DNA from: Phycisphaerales bacterium
GTDB lineage: Bacteria; Planctomycetota; Phycisphaerae; Phycisphaerales; UBA1924
Direction of reading: 5' to 3'
DNA: 7,653 nucleotides
Assembly (NCBI GenBank): GCA_029260335.1
Contig: JAJDDL010000038.1
Location: forward strand, 1-7,653
The position numbers and the translations under genes are program-made. This document shows, piece by piece, positions 1-6,599 of this stretch (position 1 is the stretch's first letter; each line of letters begins with the position of its first letter). The notes beneath the pieces are model-generated. The model was not told the origin of the DNA, did no database searches, and saw nothing but the letters and a program-made list of their open reading frames with translations.

Positions 1-403
1 CGCAGATGGAATGGGTGGCTTCGAACGGGTCGCCCATCGGCTGCATGACGCCGAGCGTGTCGGGGAAACGCTCCAGGAACTGACGAGCGATTTCTTCTGC
101 TCGGAGATTCTGATCGGGATAGAGGTCATCACCCCCGCCGACAATGACGGGGCAGTCCTCGCTTACGATCTCGCGATACAGCAGATTGATCGACGCCGCC
201 CAGCCTGGGTATTTGTCTTGTACGATTTTCGCGTCACAAGGAACATCGATAGGCACGCGGTCCTGCAAGACCGCCACGCGATAGCCCATCTCTTGCCATG
301 CGGGGACGCAACGAGCGGCATTCTCGGCGCTTGCCGAGGGCATGAGGTACCAAACCTCATGCGCATCAGGTGTTTCTCCGGTTGTGCGAAGGGGTCCAGA
401 CAC
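1..403 (-). CDS. Glycosyltransferase-like protein (GT-A type), 3' end outside the window
   Basis: This gene becomes visible only by reading the minus strand from a GTG codon at 403-401. The frame stays open for 134 codons to the window edge and is closed upstream by a TAA at 436-434. The protein opens with HEVWYLMPSAS (residues 15-25), then CVPAWQEMGYRVAVLQDR (32-49), which is the usual first beta strand and helix of a nucleotide-sugar binding fold. GGGDDLYPDQN (89-99) follows and resembles the acidic DxD-type segment of GT-A enzymes. The stretch LRAEEIARQFLERFPDTLGV (100-119) and MQPMGDPF (120-127) look like ordinary conserved protein. No good Shine-Dalgarno is placed for the GTG: an AGGGAG lies 15 bases upstream, which is too far, so the exact start is uncertain. 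The gene is divergent from the large glycosyltransferase gene, which suggests shared glycan work. The GT-A assignment is inferred from motifs only. A longer 140-codon ORF on the opposite strand (11-433) is its shadow. Confidence 0.72.
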   Translation of the reverse strand, partial: MSGPLRTTGETPDAHEVWYLMPSASAENAARCVPAWQEMGYRVAVLQDRVPIDVPCDAKIVQDKYPGWAASINLLYREIVSEDCPVIVGGGDDLYPDQNLRAEEIARQFLERFPDTLGVMQPMGDPFEATHSIC

Positions 404-526
404 GAGTTGGGGTATCGGCTCCCTTCGATGTGATTATGCAGAACGTGGCGGCCCCAATTGTGCCTGCACGCGCGTGGAAGACCCGATGGCCAAGCTATGC
501 GAGATACAACGCCAGGAGGCGCGAGG
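404..526. promoter_or_regulatory. Divergent intergenic region between two glycosyltransferase genes
   Basis: If the right-hand gene starts at 527, these 123 bases separate two divergent starts and must carry any promoters for both. On the minus strand CATAAT at 438-433 is one mismatch from a sigma-70 -10 box and lies about 30 bases before the GTG at 403. There is no matching -35 at 16-18 bases. On the plus strand no convincing -10/-35 pair is visible. The role follows from position rather than from clear promoter motifs. Confidence 0.35.
514..519 (+). promoter_or_regulatory. Strong Shine-Dalgarno AGGAGG that fixes the start at 527
   Basis: A perfect AGGAGG sits 7 bases upstream of an in-frame TTG at 527. 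The two earlier candidate starts of the same frame, TTG at 458 and ATG at 497, have no comparable site at the right distance. The residues they would add also look non-conserved in character. Confidence 0.55.
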
Positions 527-3010
527 TTGGGGTGCGCGAATACGACGGCCGGCGCGATCACGGATCCATGGCGGCAGATCCACCAGGCTCTGGAGACGCT
601 CGCGGCACACGGAGGGCCGCCCGAGGCCGGGTTGCAGGCGGCCGAGGGCTTCGCCGCTCTGGGGCTGCGCGACGCGGCGGCGATCTGGGCGCAATCGGTT
701 GCAGAGCATGTCCGCGCAGAACCCGCGCTGGGGGAGCGATTCATCCATGTCGTCCGGACGATAGAAGGTCTAAAAAACACGGCAATCGACCCAAGCGAGC
801 GCGTGGCCCGTGCGAAAGTGAGCCTCGATACCCATTCCCGTCTGAGGGCGCAACTCAAAGACCACTTTGAGGCTTGGGAGCGGCGTACCCGCTCGATAGC
901 GTGGTTTGCAACCAATGATGGAAACGTCGTGGGGCTCGCGCCGGATCGCCCGCCAACCGATCCGGCTTGGCGTGCTCGGTGCCGAAACGCGATCGGAGCC
1001 GCGAAGGCGATTCCGCTCGATCCCAACGAGCCGCGGGCGACGGGCGTGCCGAGCCCCGTCATCTTGCATGGAATGGACGCGCCGTTGGCGCTGCGGCGGA
1101 TCTGCGAACACTTCGTGCCCCTGGAGTTGGGGGCCCGTGCGCGCATATTTGTCGTTGAGGAAGACCCGACGCAAGTGCTCGATGCGCTCGCGGACGGGCA
1201 ACTTACCGACGTGCTGGGCGATGAGCGGGTCGAGTTCTTTGTCGGCGCGACCGCCCAAAGGGATCTGGTAGACCATCTCCGGGAGCGGTCCGGTCTTTGG
1301 TCCGACTTGCGGTACTACACCGATCGAACTCGCCCGGCCACGCCGCCGATCGCCGGGATGATCCACGAGTTGCTCGATCGCCAGGCGGATGAGTATGCGC
1401 AGTTGAAAGCCCAGAACCTCGAACGGTACGCTGGGCGGACCAATGGGCATTGGAGCGATCGGATTCGACATGGTTTGAGTGTGGAAGCGAAGGAGCCGCT
1501 TCGCGTCATGCTCATCACCACGAGGTTCAGCACGTACATCCGCCATTCAACGCGAGATATCGCGAACGCGTTCGAGCGATCGGGAGCGACGACGCGAATT
1601 CTGATGGAGCCGGATGACAGCAGCGAGCTCACCGGGCTGACAATCGCACGAGCGATCGATGAGTTTTACCCGGACGTGTTCGTTCAGATCAACTACACGC
1701 GGGCGCAGATGGGGGCCCTGCTTCCGATCGAACTGCCAGTGATTACCTGGGTGCAGGACGGGATGCCGCATCTGTTTACGGAAAAGGCGGGCGAATCGAT
1801 CGGCGACGCGGATCTCGTGGTCGGTTCGATCTTCAAGGAGTTTGTAACCAAGCACGGTTATCCAGCGGATCAATGCCTTCGCTTCGGCGTGCCGGCATCG
1901 TGTGCCAAGTTCCGATCAGGCCGGCATGCCGCGCTCGAGTTCGATGTGATCGCCGCGACCAACCACAGCGAATGCCCAATGCGCATGACCGAGCGGGTCA
2001 GCACAGAGTGCGATGCGGCGGGAATGCATAGGGGCTTGGCCCGCACGCTCTGCGAGCACGTAATTCGCGGCGTCGAGTCATGGGATCGCGGCTGGATCGT
2101 GTGGGTGCTCCAGGATGCGCTGGACCGCACGCTGGAAGAGCGAGGGCTGCAACTTGAAGACGCCGACAAGCAGGTATTGCTCCGGGATGTGGCGCATCCT
2201 CTTGCGAACCGTGTGCTCCGATTCCGAACGCTCAGTTGGGGGGCAGAACTCGCTCGCGAACACGGTCTGCGGTTCAAGCTCTTCGGGCGAGGCTGGGAAG
2301 AGAACCCGGAGATGAGAGAGTTCGCGGGTGGGCCCTTGGATCATGGCGACCAGCTTCGCGAGGCCTACGCGTCTAGTGCAGTCACCCTGCACGCGAGTTC
2401 CGCGTGGATGATGCACCAGCGCTTATACGAGAGTGCGCTCGCGGGTGGGCTGCCTGCGGCGCTGCTTCGACCAGAAGACAGTGCGCATGCGCTGCGCCCG
2501 GCTCGGGCGTATCTCTGCGAGGAAGGGATCGAGGCGACCGTCTGCCGGGTGCGGGACCGGGCACATTGTGTCACAGCGAGCGAGCACCTGCACGCGGCGT
2601 GTGCGCTGAGACTTGCGCAGCGGCTGGATATTGGCCAGGGCAGGGAGTGCCGGGTAAGTTTTGTGTCCGATGATGTGCTGCAGGACGGGCTCATACCGAT
2701 CGGTGCGGGCGACTCGGCACCGGTCCCAAATATTCGCGAGCTACCTTCGAAGCTTGAGCAGCTTCGGCTGATCGAAGCGCTGTCGAGTTCGATGTTCTCA
2801 TGCAAGGCCTCGCTCGGCGCTGTCATCGAGCGAGCTCGGCACGACGGGAAGTGGCGCGAGGAAAGGTCGCGTTGGATCGCGAACATCGCCGAACGCTCGT
2901 TCAGCTATGAATCGACCGTGCCGGAAATGATGGAAGTGTTCGCGGATCGTCTCGCCGTGGGCACAGGGACTCCCTTGAGCAGAGAATCCAGCGTTGCCCG
3001 CGTCGCGTGA
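527..3010 (+). CDS. Large CgeB-like GT-B glycosyltransferase with extra N-terminal domains
   Basis: About 827 residues from TTG 527, chosen for its AGGAGG; starts at ATG 497 (837 aa) or TTG 458 (850 aa) remain possible. Residues 1-120 look helical and repeat-like. Around 207-240 the pattern IFVVEEDP ... DERVEFFVG resembles the acidic-strand core of Maf/MptE-like (DUF115) domains of surface-protein glycosyltransferases. A GT-B N-terminal Rossmann half starts at LRVMLITTRFSTYIRHS (325-341). It continues with MEPDD (360-364), PDVFVQINYTR (382-392) and WVQDGMPHLF (408-417). The C-terminal half has FKLFGRGW (583-590), GPLDHGDQLREAY (602-614) and QRLYESALAGGLP (631-643). The Glu at 635 and the glycines at 640-641 fit the donor-binding end of the CgeB/Glyco_trans_1_2 family. 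Known relatives transfer sugars to surface or spore components; acceptor and sugar here are unknown. No signal peptide or membrane segment is evident, so it is probably cytoplasmic. Glycosyltransferase identity is fairly sure, the Maf-like part tentative. Confidence 0.8.
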   Translation: MGCANTTAGAITDPWRQIHQALETLAAHGGPPEAGLQAAEGFAALGLRDAAAIWAQSVAEHVRAEPALGERFIHVVRTIEGLKNTAIDPSERVARAKVSLDTHSRLRAQLKDHFEAWERRTRSIAWFATNDGNVVGLAPDRPPTDPAWRARCRNAIGAAKAIPLDPNEPRATGVPSPVILHGMDAPLALRRICEHFVPLELGARARIFVVEEDPTQVLDALADGQLTDVLGDERVEFFVGATAQRDLVDHLRERSGLWSDLRYYTDRTRPATPPIAGMIHELLDRQADEYAQLKAQNLERYAGRTNGHWSDRIRHGLSVEAKEPLRVMLITTRFSTYIRHSTRDIANAFERSGATTRILMEPDDSSELTGLTIARAIDEFYPDVFVQINYTRAQMGALLPIELPVITWVQDGMPHLFTEKAGESIGDADLVVGSIFKEFVTKHGYPADQCLRFGVPASCAKFRSGRHAALEFDVIAATNHSECPMRMTERVSTECDAAGMHRGLARTLCEHVIRGVESWDRGWIVWVLQDALDRTLEERGLQLEDADKQVLLRDVAHPLANRVLRFRTLSWGAELAREHGLRFKLFGRGWEENPEMREFAGGPLDHGDQLREAYASSAVTLHASSAWMMHQRLYESALAGGLPAALLRPEDSAHALRPARAYLCEEGIEATVCRVRDRAHCVTASEHLHAACALRLAQRLDIGQGRECRVSFVSDDVLQDGLIPIGAGDSAPVPNIRELPSKLEQLRLIEALSSSMFSCKASLGAVIERARHDGKWREERSRWIANIAERSFSYESTVPEMMEVFADRLAVGTGTPLSRESSVARVA

Positions 3011-3038
3011 GAGAACTGTGCTCTACTTGCGAACGCGA
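3003..3038. repeat. Imperfect inverted repeat across the convergent gene ends
   Basis: TCGCGT at 3003-3008 is the reverse complement of ACGCGA at 3033-3038. Inside lies a second small pair, AGAG at 3010-3013 with CTCT at 3021-3024. It spans both stop codons of the convergent genes. The loop is large, the stems short and no T-run follows on either strand, so a role in ending transcription is only a possibility. Confidence 0.2.
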
Positions 3039-3550
3039 TACACGCCTGAGGCACGGATCGTGAACACCTGTTCATTGGGGCGGGGCCCGACCGTGCCAAC
3101 AACCACGACCTCGTCGAGTTCCGCAAAGCCGTGAGCCTTGGGAAGTTCGGTGCTGGCGACGCCGTCGGCATCCACGATCTGGATCGTCGCGGAGTTTGCG
3201 GCGATCTCTTCCTGCGGGGCGCAGCAGTAGTCCCAGGGCGTCTGGCAATGATCGTCTTCGGACACGCAGAGGTTTTCCAAAGCCGGGTCGATCAGGCGGA
3301 GGACCGGGCTGTCGTCGTTCAGCGGCTGCTTGGTGCCGCCGATGAGTCCACGAAGTACCACCTTGTCACCCTCGACGGCGGAGGCCTTCAGATCGGTGAT
3401 GCTCCGTGCCTCACCCGGCTCGGTCGTGAGAACCCACGCGGGCCCGGTCTCTGCCTTGCTCACGGGCTCGGGCTCGCTCTTGGAGCACCCGCCCAACGTC
3501 AGGGTCATGATGGCGAGACTTGAAAGCGTGGCGGTTGCGAAACGTGACAT
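3023..3550 (-). CDS. Small cysteine-rich lipoprotein, last gene of the exporter operon
   Basis: This 175-residue protein has a lipoprotein signal: a short positive start, a hydrophobic run, and lipobox LGGC with the lipidated Cys at 22. Ser follows at 23 and then a charged, proline-containing linker. The mature part alternates short strands: GDKVVLRGLIGG (61-72), VLRLID (83-88), ATIQIVD (121-127), DEVVVVGTVG (146-155) and a final VFTIRASGVYRV (162-173). This suggests a small beta-barrel, perhaps OB-like. Between strands sits a cysteine cluster with Cys 95, 102, 109 and 110, including PWDYCC at 105-110; the spacing is C-x6-C-x6-CC. Such a cluster could bind metal or form disulfides. I recall similar PWDYCC lipoproteins in planctomycetes but no assigned function. 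The start is supported by AAGGAG at 3561-3556, 5 bases before ATG. It lies 21 bases after the second permease gene, so it is probably co-transcribed and acts as an envelope accessory of the exporter. That role is inferred from position only. Confidence 0.82.
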   Translation of the reverse strand: MSRFATATLSSLAIMTLTLGGCSKSEPEPVSKAETGPAWVLTTEPGEARSITDLKASAVEGDKVVLRGLIGGTKQPLNDDSPVLRLIDPALENLCVSEDDHCQTPWDYCCAPQEEIAANSATIQIVDADGVASTELPKAHGFAELDEVVVVGTVGPRPNEQVFTIRASGVYRVRK

Positions 3551-3571
3551 GGGAACTCCTTGATGATTTCC

Positions 3572-4744
3572 TCAGAATGACCTTAGCGCCTCGGTGATCG
3601 GGAGGCGGAGACAGCGGATTGCGGGCGGTATCGCTCCGATGAAGCCAACGACGAGCCCGCCGAGAATACCGATGAGCAGGACCGGGGCGTCCACGGTCAA
3701 GGCGAAGGCGCCCATCGAGAACCTCACCGCAAGCCCATCGAGAAGCAAAACGCCCAGGACAGCTCCAATGAGCGCGCCGCACGCAGCCGCGAAGACTGAC
3801 TCCTCGATGAGGTTTGCGATGATCGCGATGCGGGTGAAGCCGAGCGATTGGAGCATGCCGACCTCCCGGACGCGGGAGGCGAAGGCGGCGTACATCGTGT
3901 TGAGGCCCCCAAGCACTCCGCCTGAGGCGATGAGAAGCGCAGTCACCATCACCATGACACGGATGGGGCCGTAGAACGCGGCGATGGACGCGTAGTAATC
4001 GCGCTCGCGCATGGCGGTAATCTCAAGGTCGAGCCGGCTCTTGGCAAAGAAGTCGGCGTCGGCAAACGTCGCGTCTTCAAGCGTCGCGATGACGCATGAG
4101 ACCGACGCCTCACGGTTGGTCGCGATCTGCAGATCGGTCAGCGGGATCCAGATCTCGGCATTCATCACTGTGTGTGGCGCGCTGAATCGGCCGGTGATGG
4201 TCCAATTACGATTGTCGAAGTGCAGGGTGTTGCCGATGTCGAGCAGATCCTCTGGGAGCCCAAGGCGTGTCGCGGCGAGTTGGCCGACCATGATCTCGTC
4301 GAGACCTGACCGGGGCGGGTGCCCTTCGATGACCTCGACCTCGGGGTGAACGAGCAACGCAACAGGGCGCACGCCGCGCATGATCGCGACATGATCGTCC
4401 GGGCTCTCTGCGCTGAGCCGGACCGGCAGCGCCGCGTGGATCTCGGGCGATGCGTAGATCACGCCCGCGCGCTCCATGAGCCCGGGAATACTGGCGGCTG
4501 TGATACTCTCGACCGAAGCGCTGATTTGCGATCGCTCGACGCCTTCTTCGCTCCCGGCACCCAGGAACATCACGTTCTCATGCAGGCCGGCATCTTGCTT
4601 CAAGGTAAGTTGCATCCCGCGGACGAATCCGCCCGACGCGATCACCAGGAGCACGACGAGCGAGGAGCCGACGAGCGATGCGCCCAGGCGCACGCCGCTT
4701 CGCCCGAGGTTTCTGAACGCATAGTGGAATGGAAGCTGTCGCAT
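3572..4744 (-). CDS. FtsX/MacB-type ABC transporter permease, second subunit
   Basis: The product has 390 residues from ATG at 4744. The frame is open further upstream, but that extension would run deep into the preceding permease gene, and ATG 4744 has a GAGGAG 4 bases away. The layout is that of a MacB/FtsX permease. An N-terminal membrane segment (about 20-40) is followed by a large extracytoplasmic domain (about 41-255). Three C-terminal membrane segments follow, at about 262-284, 307-335 and 353-373. REVGMLQSLGF at 293-303 is the conserved cytoplasmic loop that couples FtsX-type permeases to their ATPase. The extracytoplasmic part is soluble and contains HPPRSGLDEIMVGQLAATRLG-like sequence around 149-170, as in MacB periplasmic domains. 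It differs in sequence from the upstream permease, so the two probably form a heterodimer on the shared ATPase, as LolC and LolE do. The substrate is unknown. Function class is secure, specificity is not. Confidence 0.9.
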   Translation of the reverse strand: MRQLPFHYAFRNLGRSGVRLGASLVGSSLVVLLVIASGGFVRGMQLTLKQDAGLHENVMFLGAGSEEGVERSQISASVESITAASIPGLMERAGVIYASPEIHAALPVRLSAESPDDHVAIMRGVRPVALLVHPEVEVIEGHPPRSGLDEIMVGQLAATRLGLPEDLLDIGNTLHFDNRNWTITGRFSAPHTVMNAEIWIPLTDLQIATNREASVSCVIATLEDATFADADFFAKSRLDLEITAMRERDYYASIAAFYGPIRVMVMVTALLIASGGVLGGLNTMYAAFASRVREVGMLQSLGFTRIAIIANLIEESVFAAACGALIGAVLGVLLLDGLAVRFSMGAFALTVDAPVLLIGILGGLVVGFIGAIPPAIRCLRLPITEALRSF

Positions 4745-4748
4745 CAAA

Positions 4749-4754
4749 CTCCTC
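4749..4754 (-). promoter_or_regulatory. Shine-Dalgarno overlapping the upstream stop codon
   Basis: Read on the minus strand, GAGGAG shares two bases with the TGA stop of the first permease gene. It stands 4 bases before the ATG of the second permease. This supports ATG 4744 over any longer start and implies that translation of the two permeases is coupled. Confidence 0.6.
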
Positions 4755-5904
4755 AGGCGGCCCGGAAGCACTCGGTGATTTCTCGGCGCGAGGCCTGCCA
4801 TGCGGGGACGAGCCCGGCGAGCACGCCGATGAGCCCGCAAATCCCAAGGCCCCAGGCAAGCAAAGCCGCGTCGGCGACGATCGGAATCGAGGTACCTTCG
4901 ACCGACAAGGCAAAGTTGCCATACCGAGCGACAGCAACGGCTGCAGCAGCGCCCACTCCGCCGCCGAGCAGTGCGAGCACGACCCCTTCGGACACGATCA
5001 GCCCCGCGACCAGCCGCCCTGAGTATCCCAGCGTCTGCAGCACCGCGTGTTCTGCCACGCGACTCTGCACGCCCAGGATGATGGAGTTTGCCACGAGCGC
5101 AAGCACCGCCGCGAGGCAACCGAGCCCGAGCCATCGAGCGAACCCGACGAGCTCCACGATGTCTTCAGCAATGCGCCCGATGAACGCCTTCTCATCGAAC
5201 GTCGCCGTCGGTTCCTGGGCCGTGCGGAAGGTCTCGTCGATGTCGCCTGCGACGCGTGCAAGCATCGACGCGTCCTGCACCTTGACATTGAACTGCGTGA
5301 CAATGCCGAGTTGATCTCGCCCGGCGAGTTGCACGAACTCCAGAGCCGTGTACGCGACATTCTGATCCTGGAGATCGTCCGAACGGAGAACGCCCGCGAC
5401 ATACGCGGTGATGCCGGCGGCGTCGAAGGTCATCCCGGGGCGCAGGCCCCGCCTATTTGCGAGTGTCTCGCCCAGGAGGGCGGCATCGGTGCGGCGCTTC
5501 CAGTCCTCCGCCGACCCGGCGATAATCCGGATCGAGTCTCCCCGTTCTGTGAGGAACTCGTCCTTGGGCACGCCTCGGAAGGTGACCACATCGAGGCTTG
5601 TCCGGCAGTTGGAAACGACGATCTTCATGGGCGTTGCGCTGACGACGCCATCGACTGACTCGATACGACTCTGATAGTCCTGCGGCAACAGGCTCGTCGC
5701 CGGGCAATAGCGGTCTTCGCGATAGACCACGAGCGTGGTGTCATTGGCGGTCGCCGTCGTTGCCGCCGTGACGCCCTTGTTCATCGCCTGGACAGCCGTG
5801 AAGAGGAACATCGCGATGCCGATACCGGCAATCGTCAAGAGCGAGCGGATGCGGTGCCGCGCGACTTGCTTGAACACGTATGGAACCCATCGAAGCGGAT
5901 TCAT
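4753..5904 (-). CDS. FtsX/MacB-type ABC transporter permease, first subunit
   Basis: The product has 383 residues. The ATG at 5904 overlaps the ATPase stop by 4 bases (ATGA) and has GAGGTG 6 bases upstream. A basic start (RWVPYVFKQVARHRIRS) leads into membrane segment 1 at about 21-40. An extracytoplasmic domain covers about 42-250. Three further membrane segments lie at about 257-279, 298-326 and 346-368. The loop EHAVLQTLGY at 286-295 is the ATPase-coupling motif of the FtsX/MacB family. The outer domain holds just two cysteines, Cys 67 (in RYCPATS) and Cys 100 (in VSNCRTSLDVVTFRG). They are well placed for a disulfide, and the neighbouring text looks strongly conserved. The second permease has no such pair. 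The subunit presumably pairs with the following permease and one ATPase to move a lipid, peptide or drug-like substrate outward or out of the membrane; the cargo is not readable from sequence. Confidence 0.9.
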   Translation of the reverse strand: MNPLRWVPYVFKQVARHRIRSLLTIAGIGIAMFLFTAVQAMNKGVTAATTATANDTTLVVYREDRYCPATSLLPQDYQSRIESVDGVVSATPMKIVVSNCRTSLDVVTFRGVPKDEFLTERGDSIRIIAGSAEDWKRRTDAALLGETLANRRGLRPGMTFDAAGITAYVAGVLRSDDLQDQNVAYTALEFVQLAGRDQLGIVTQFNVKVQDASMLARVAGDIDETFRTAQEPTATFDEKAFIGRIAEDIVELVGFARWLGLGCLAAVLALVANSIILGVQSRVAEHAVLQTLGYSGRLVAGLIVSEGVVLALLGGGVGAAAAVAVARYGNFALSVEGTSIPIVADAALLAWGLGICGLIGVLAGLVPAWQASRREITECFRAA

Positions 5905-6599
5905 GTGGACACCTCTTCGAGCATCTGCGCCCCGACGAGCCGCCCCTTGTCGAGATGGAGCGTGCGCGACGCGTACTCGGTCGTTCTTGGGTCGTGGGTC
6001 ACCATGATGATGGTCTTGCCGAGTTCCTGGTTGAGTTCTTGGAGCAAGGTCATCACGGCGTGGGCCGAGGCCTTGTCAAGATCGCCCGTCGGCTCGTCGG
6101 CCACGATGATCGATGGATCGGTCACGATCGCGCGGGCGATGGCGACGCGCTGTTCCTGGCCGCCGGAGAGTTGGCGGGGGAAGTGGTCGGCGCGATCGGC
6201 GATGCCGACGCGATCGAGCGCGGTCAGAATCCGCTCGTGACGTTCGCGCCGAGAGCCCGAATGGAGCAGCAATGGCAGTTCGACATTCTCATAGGCCGTG
6301 AGCACAGGCACCAGGTTGTAGAGCTGGAAGACATAGCCGATGTGCTTGGACCGCCACGCCGCGAGTCGATTGCGGCTGAGGGTTCCGATGTCGACGCCCT
6401 CGATAATCAAGGATCCGCTCGTCGGCGAATCGATTCCGGCAATGAGGTTGAGCAGGGTTGTCTTGCCGCTCCCGCTCGGACCCATCAGGGCCAGGAAATC
6501 CCGGCTTGGGACGTCGAGATCAAGCTCATCGAGCGGCCGGATCGTCGTCTCGCCCTTGCGATACTCGCGTGTCAGCTTTCGGCATTGGATCATGGTCAT
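5901..6599 (-). CDS. ABC transporter ATP-binding protein, MacB/LolD type
   Basis: This is a complete 232-residue nucleotide-binding subunit. Walker A is GPSGSGKT (40-47), the Q-loop glutamine is 92 in YVFQLYNLVPVLTAYEN, and the signature is LSGGQ (144-148). Walker B is IIVADE (164-169) with catalytic Glu 169, the D-loop is GDLD (172-175), and the switch histidine is 202 in MVTHD. The Q-loop text NLVPVLTAYENVELP is typical of the MacB/LolD/FtsE branch, whose members drive mechanotransmission by FtsX-type permeases rather than ordinary uptake. Length matches the family. The start at 6599 overlaps the adaptor stop by 4 bases (ATGA) and has GAGGGG 8 bases upstream; an in-frame ATG two codons later is less likely. 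It would energise both permeases that follow in the operon. All catalytic residues are present, so it should be active. Confidence 0.96.
   Translation of the reverse strand: MTMIQCRKLTREYRKGETTIRPLDELDLDVPSRDFLALMGPSGSGKTTLLNLIAGIDSPTSGSLIIEGVDIGTLSRNRLAAWRSKHIGYVFQLYNLVPVLTAYENVELPLLLHSGSRRERHERILTALDRVGIADRADHFPRQLSGGQEQRVAIARAIVTDPSIIVADEPTGDLDKASAHAVMTLLQELNQELGKTIIMVTHDPRTTEYASRTLHLDKGRLVGAQMLEEVST

Noticed and set aside
11..433. Plus-strand ORF of 140 codons at the left edge
   Set aside because: The opposite strand has a better protein in another frame, with conserved-looking motifs; this ORF has no domain pattern and no supported start.
433..438. CATAAT on the minus strand as a -10 box
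   Set aside because: No -35 element at proper spacing; a single near-match hexamer is weak evidence.
163..1146. Minus-strand ORF of 327 codons
   Set aside because: It is rich in Arg, Ala and Ser and low in ordered motifs, overlaps two better genes, and is typical of an antisense frame in GC-rich coding DNA.
3009..3025. Small hairpin AGAG...CTCT as intrinsic terminator
   Set aside because: Only four base pairs with a seven-base loop and no T-run on either strand.
4745..5134. N-terminal extension of the second permease to 520 residues
   Set aside because: The extra 130 residues are Arg-rich, overlap the upstream permease in another frame, and the ATG at 4744 has its own Shine-Dalgarno and begins a normal family N-terminus.
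4319..5314. Plus-strand ORF of 331 codons
   Set aside because: It lies opposite both permease genes, has an Ala/Ser/Pro/Thr-rich low-complexity look, and no recognisable fold.
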